From positions 1 through 25,722 of the forward strand of contig DATLHO010000080.1 of assembly GCA_035539855.1 (NCBI GenBank): a DNA stretch of 25,722 nt, written 5' to 3'. How positions within the stretch are numbered: position 1 is the first letter of the stretch; each line of letters begins with the position of its first letter. The notes under the pieces were generated by a model that did no database searches, was not told the origin of the DNA, and saw only the letters and a list, made by a program, of their open reading frames with translations. The translations under genes were made by a program, and so were the position numbers. The stretch is from DATLHO01 sp035539855 (GTDB lineage: Bacteria; Bacteroidota; Ignavibacteria; OLB7). This document shows positions 22,454 through 25,722 of the stretch, piece by piece.

Positions 22454-23275
22454 TCAGTCGCCGTCGAGCACCGTCGTCAGGAATCGATCGAGCGAGGGGA
22501 TGTAGATCGAAGAGCTTCGAGCGAAGCAGTCGTTGTGCCCGTGAGCGATGGTGACGAGCTCCTTGGGCTCGCGCGCCGATTCGAACAGCCGCACGCCGTG
22601 GCGATACGGGATCGTCTCATCGTCGGTGCTGTGAACGACCAGCAGCGGACATTGCACGCTCGCGACGTTCGCGCGCACGTCGAATCGCGTCCGCAGGAAC
22701 GCGCGCACGGGGATGAACGGGAAGTGCTCTGCCGCTCGATCGCTGACCGACGTGAACGTCGACTCGAGGATAAGCCCGGCCGGCGCATGCCGCGCCGCCA
22801 GCATCGAGGCGGGCCCGCCGCCGAGCGAGCGTCCGACGACGACGATGGACTCGCGATCGATCGATCTTACCTCGCGCAGATACCGCCACGCCGCCTCCGC
22901 GTCACGCTCGATTCCCACGCCAGACGGCCGTCCGTCGCTCGCGCCGTATCCTCGATAGTCGATCGCGAGCACGTTGACGCCAAGGCGTACGTAGGTCTCG
23001 ATCGCCTCGACGGCATGGGAGAGATTGCCACCGTTGCCGTGCAGATAGAGCACCGTCCCTCGCGCATGCGGCGCAGGAACGAACCACGCGGCGATGCGCA
23101 CGCCGTCGTCGGCGACGAGCGTGAGCTCCTCGAAGCGGAGCCCGCGCTGCGCCGGCGTCACGTGAATCTCGCGCGTCGGAAAGAAGATCATCCGCTCCTG
23201 CAGCAGGTACAGCAGAAGCGTCAGCCCGACGTAGAGCACGACCGCGGCGATGAGAACGATCTTGACGATGATCAT
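22454..23275 (-). CDS. membrane-anchored alpha/beta hydrolase (BEM46/ABHD13-like)
   Basis: The ATG at 23275 gives 273 residues and begins with one transmembrane helix (IIVKIVLIAAVVLYVGLTLL). The earlier in-frame region upstream is Arg/Ser-rich and unlikely. The catalytic triad is evident: Ser150 in VGRSLGGG, Asp218 in HSTDDETIP and His247 in HGHND. The oxyanion loop is LYLHGNGGN (77-84), followed by AIDYRGYGASDG. These motifs are typical of the BEM46/YfhR-type serine hydrolases anchored at the inner membrane, whose substrates are mostly unknown (lipids or peptides). There is no obvious operon partner: Tex lies 79 bases upstream on the same strand. Confidence 0.88.
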   Translation of the reverse strand: MIIVKIVLIAAVVLYVGLTLLLYLLQERMIFFPTREIHVTPAQRGLRFEELTLVADDGVRIAAWFVPAPHARGTVLYLHGNGGNLSHAVEAIETYVRLGVNVLAIDYRGYGASDGRPSGVGIERDAEAAWRYLREVRSIDRESIVVVGRSLGGGPASMLAARHAPAGLILESTFTSVSDRAAEHFPFIPVRAFLRTRFDVRANVASVQCPLLVVHSTDDETIPYRHGVRLFESAREPKELVTIAHGHNDCFARSSSIYIPSLDRFLTTVLDGD

Positions 23276-23354
23276 CGACGAAGATCGGCCATCGCGCGGA
23301 CCCGGCCAATGGATCGTATCACATTGCCGCGGTCGTGCGGTACTACGCCTACCA

Positions 23355-25616
23355 TCACTTCGCGAACTTCGCCTTGAGATCGTCGAGCGTGAACTGCTTC
23401 GGCGCCTCGCGCTTCTGAGCTCCACCGCCTCCGCGCGCTCCCTGCGAGCGCGCGCCGCCGCCGTTCTGCGACTTCATCGACAGGCCAATTCGCTTGAGCT
23501 TCTCGTTGACCTCGAGCACGCGCACCTTGACGATCTGCCCCACCTTGACGACCTCCTTCGGATCGTTGACGAAGCGATCGGCGACCTGTGAGACGTGGAC
23601 GAGTCCGTCCTGGTGCACGCCGATGTCGACGAACGCGCCGAAGTTCGCGACGTTGGTCACGACGCCTTCGAGCTCCATCCCTTCGCGCAGATCCTTGAGC
23701 TCCTTGATGCCTTCCTTGAACGTCGCGTACGTGAACTCCGCGCGAGGATCGCGACCCGGCTTCTCGAGCTCGCCGACGATGTCGCGCAGCGTCGGCTCGC
23801 CGACGGCTTCGGTGACGAACTTCTTCAGGTCGATCGACCGGAATCGATCGGCGTGCGCGGTCACCTGCTCGAGCGGCACGCCGACCTCGGCGGCCATCGT
23901 CTCGACGACGTGGTAGCTCTCCGGGTGCACCGCGGTCGCGTCGAGCGGGTTGTTGCCGCCGCGGATGCGGAGGAATCCCGCGGCCTGCTCGAACGCCTTC
24001 GGACCGAGCTTCGGCACCTTCAGCAACTCACGCCGATTGCGGAACGCGCCGTTGTCGTTGCGGTAGCTCACGATGCTCTTCGCCACCGTCGGCGTGATCC
24101 CCGAGACGTAGCTCAGGAGCTCCTTCGACGCGAGGTTGAGATCGACGCCGACGTAGTTGACGCAGCTCTCGACGGTCTCGTCGAGCTTCTTCTTGAGCAG
24201 CCGCTGATCGACGTCGTGCTGGTACTGACCGACGCCGATCGACTTGGCGTCGATCTTCACGAGCTCCGCGAGAGGATCCTGCAGACGTCGAGCGATGCTG
24301 ACCGCGCCGCGCACGGTGATGTCCTTGTCGGGGAACTCCTCGATCGCGACCTCGCTGGCGGAGTAGATCGATGCGCCGGACTCGTTGACCATGACCTTGA
24401 CGGGACGTCGATCCAGCGGAGCGACGGCCTCGGCGACGAACTCGTCGGTCTCACGACCGGCGGTGCCGTTGCCGATCGCGACGAGCTCGATCTCATACTG
24501 CTCGACGAGCCGTCGGATCGTCGCGGCGGCGCGCTCGCGCTCGGCGGCCGACTGATGCGGGAACACGGTCTGGTACTCGAGGAACTTCCCCGTGCGATCG
24601 ATCGCAACGACCTTGCAGCCGGTACGGAATCCGGGATCGACACCGAGGGTCGGCTTCATGCCGGCCGGTGAGGCCAGCAGCAGCTCGCGCAGGTTCGTCT
24701 CGAACGTGCGGATCGACTCGATGTCGGCCTGCACCTTGGTCTCCAGGCGCACCTCGCCGACGAGAGAGAACTTCATCAGGCGATCGAACGCGTCCTTGAT
24801 CATCGGCGCGAGCAGTTCGCGAACGCGCTCGATGGGCGTGTGAATCTCCTTCGACCGCAGGTACTCCAGGACCGCCGTCTCGTCATACGTGAGATCGAAC
24901 GAGAGCACTCCCTCCGTCTCGCCGCGACGCAGCGCCAGCAGGTTGTGCGAGGCGACGTCCTTGACGCGCACGCGGTAATCGCGGTACATCTCGAACTTCG
25001 TCGTGCCCTCGGGGAAATCGTCCTTCACGCGCGAGGTGAACATCCCTTCGTTCATGAAGTGCGTCCGCACCCACGCGCGCAGCTCAGCCTTCTCGGCGAT
25101 CTCCTCGGCGAGGATGTCCAGCGCGCCCTGGATCGCCTCGGCGACCGATTTCACCTCCTTCTCCTCCGACACGAAGCCCGCGGCCTCGGCGTCGAGATCG
25201 ATCGCGACGGCATCGGGTGTGTTGAGCGCGCGAATGACATCGGCGAGCGGCTCGAGTCCCTTCTCGCGCGCGATCGTCGCGCGGGTGCGGCGTCGGGGCT
25301 TGTAGGGCAGATAGAGATCCTCGAGCTCGTTCTTCTGGAGCGTCGCGGTGATCTTCGCGCGGAGCTCGTCGGTGAGCTTGCCCTGCGACTCGATCGACTC
25401 GAGCACGGCCAGCTTGCGCGCTTCGAGCTCGGTCAGATAGGCATGGCGATCCTGGAGCTCGCGCAACTGGATCTCGTTCATCTCACCGGTGCGCTCCTTG
25501 CGATAGCGCGCGACGAACGGGATCGTGCCGCCCTCGTTGAAGAGCTCGAGCGTATTGGCGACCTGCCAGGGCTGCAGCGACAGCTCGGCGGAGAGAATCT
25601 GTGGGATGTTCAGCAT
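23355..25616 (-). CDS. tex: RNA-binding transcription accessory protein Tex
   Basis: The 753-residue protein has the standard Tex/Spt6-core architecture. An N-terminal helical Tex domain (about 1-200, with IPFVARYRKERTG) is followed by a YqgF/RNase H-like domain (about 322-450, LGVDPGFRTGCK). A double helix-hairpin-helix comes next (about 475-560, LLSYVSGITPTVAKSIV and KVPKLGPKAFEQAAGFLRI). The S1 RNA-binding domain covers about 646-717 (GVVTNVANFGAFVDIGVHQDGLVH). A Gly/Arg-rich tail of about 36 residues ends in a short charged helix. Tex binds nucleic acid and supports transcription and RNA turnover. The ATG at 25616 starts the conserved N-terminus (LNIPQILSAEL); the longer frame to 25682 runs into a REP-like repeat. 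Confidence 0.97.
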   Translation of the reverse strand: MLNIPQILSAELSLQPWQVANTLELFNEGGTIPFVARYRKERTGEMNEIQLRELQDRHAYLTELEARKLAVLESIESQGKLTDELRAKITATLQKNELEDLYLPYKPRRRTRATIAREKGLEPLADVIRALNTPDAVAIDLDAEAAGFVSEEKEVKSVAEAIQGALDILAEEIAEKAELRAWVRTHFMNEGMFTSRVKDDFPEGTTKFEMYRDYRVRVKDVASHNLLALRRGETEGVLSFDLTYDETAVLEYLRSKEIHTPIERVRELLAPMIKDAFDRLMKFSLVGEVRLETKVQADIESIRTFETNLRELLLASPAGMKPTLGVDPGFRTGCKVVAIDRTGKFLEYQTVFPHQSAAERERAAATIRRLVEQYEIELVAIGNGTAGRETDEFVAEAVAPLDRRPVKVMVNESGASIYSASEVAIEEFPDKDITVRGAVSIARRLQDPLAELVKIDAKSIGVGQYQHDVDQRLLKKKLDETVESCVNYVGVDLNLASKELLSYVSGITPTVAKSIVSYRNDNGAFRNRRELLKVPKLGPKAFEQAAGFLRIRGGNNPLDATAVHPESYHVVETMAAEVGVPLEQVTAHADRFRSIDLKKFVTEAVGEPTLRDIVGELEKPGRDPRAEFTYATFKEGIKELKDLREGMELEGVVTNVANFGAFVDIGVHQDGLVHVSQVADRFVNDPKEVVKVGQIVKVRVLEVNEKLKRIGLSMKSQNGGGARSQGARGGGGAQKREAPKQFTLDDLKAKFAK

Positions 25617-25675
25617 CAGTGGTCTGGGGAGAAAGCGGTTGGACGTGAGGGGGGAAGTTAGGGAGAGTTGGCTGA

Positions 25676-25722
25676 ACCTCACCCCCCCGGCCCCTCTCTC
25701 CGAATACGGAGAGGGGGGAGGT
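25676..25722. repeat. REP-like palindromic element, second copy (cut by window end)
   Basis: After CCTCACCCCCCCGG, CCCCTCTCTCCG (25691-25702) pairs with CGGAGAGGGGGG (25707-25718) around AATA. Lead-in, stem composition and the following GGAGGT match the element at 2056-2106, so this is a dispersed intergenic repeat. It lies upstream of tex. Confidence 0.7.

Overview
The window is a GC-rich (about 65% by eye) bacterial chromosome segment with dense, ordinary gene spacing. No phage, plasmid or insertion-sequence genes were recognised. Several traits point to the Bacteroidota/Chlorobiota (FCB) side of the tree, possibly a high-GC lineage such as Kapabacteria or Rhodothermia. Two secreted proteins end in PNP-type C-terminal domains like type IX secretion sorting or FlgD-like domains. 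One of them also carries choice-of-anchor-D-like Ig repeats. A bacillithiol-type deacetylase (BshB1) is present, and several upstream regions carry a TAT(C/A)TTG-like motif resembling the Bacteroidota -7 element. The phylum assignment is inference.

Layout. 1-2835: the 3' end of an unknown gene, the translation factor EttA, and a small serine hydrolase. 2836-3689: an 854-base non-coding region with a 29-bp tandem array, a strong long hairpin, and two tandem copies of a 173-bp structured element, all rich in the rare hexamer TACGTA. 3690-6836: homogentisate 1,2-dioxygenase, an FKBP lipoprotein, and a secreted protein with a degenerate staphylococcal-nuclease-like domain. 6991-13463 (minus strand): an iron-dependent alcohol dehydrogenase, an aldehyde dehydrogenase, a large TIGR03790-like secreted protein, and a PuuA-like glutamine synthetase homologue. 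The three enzymes look like a polyamine or ethanolamine-type amine degradation set.

13640-16216 (plus): a tightly packed three-gene operon of a small membrane protein with a four-Cys tail, a phosphodiester-glycosidase-like protein, and a KduD-like SDR. 16262-17903: an extended -10 promoter followed by a Cas6-like CRISPR RNA endonuclease gene, with no array or other cas gene visible, coupled by 2 nt to bshB1. Convergent to it (17948-18817, minus) is a stand-alone phosphoesterase whose motifs match the phosphatase module of bacterial Pnkp RNA repair enzymes. 18944-20578 (minus): two Spy/CpxP-like LTxxQ periplasmic proteins, the second an internal duplication, each followed by a strong hairpin. 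20807-22441 (plus): a DMT-family transporter coupled to biotin protein ligase. 22454-25616 (minus): a membrane-anchored alpha/beta hydrolase and the RNA-binding transcription accessory protein Tex.

Most interesting items: the isolated Cas6-like gene in an operon with bshB1 and facing a Pnkp-type phosphatase; the structured TACGTA-rich intergenic repeats; the Spy-domain duplication with two equally spaced cysteine pairs; and the nuclease-dead SNase-like secreted protein.
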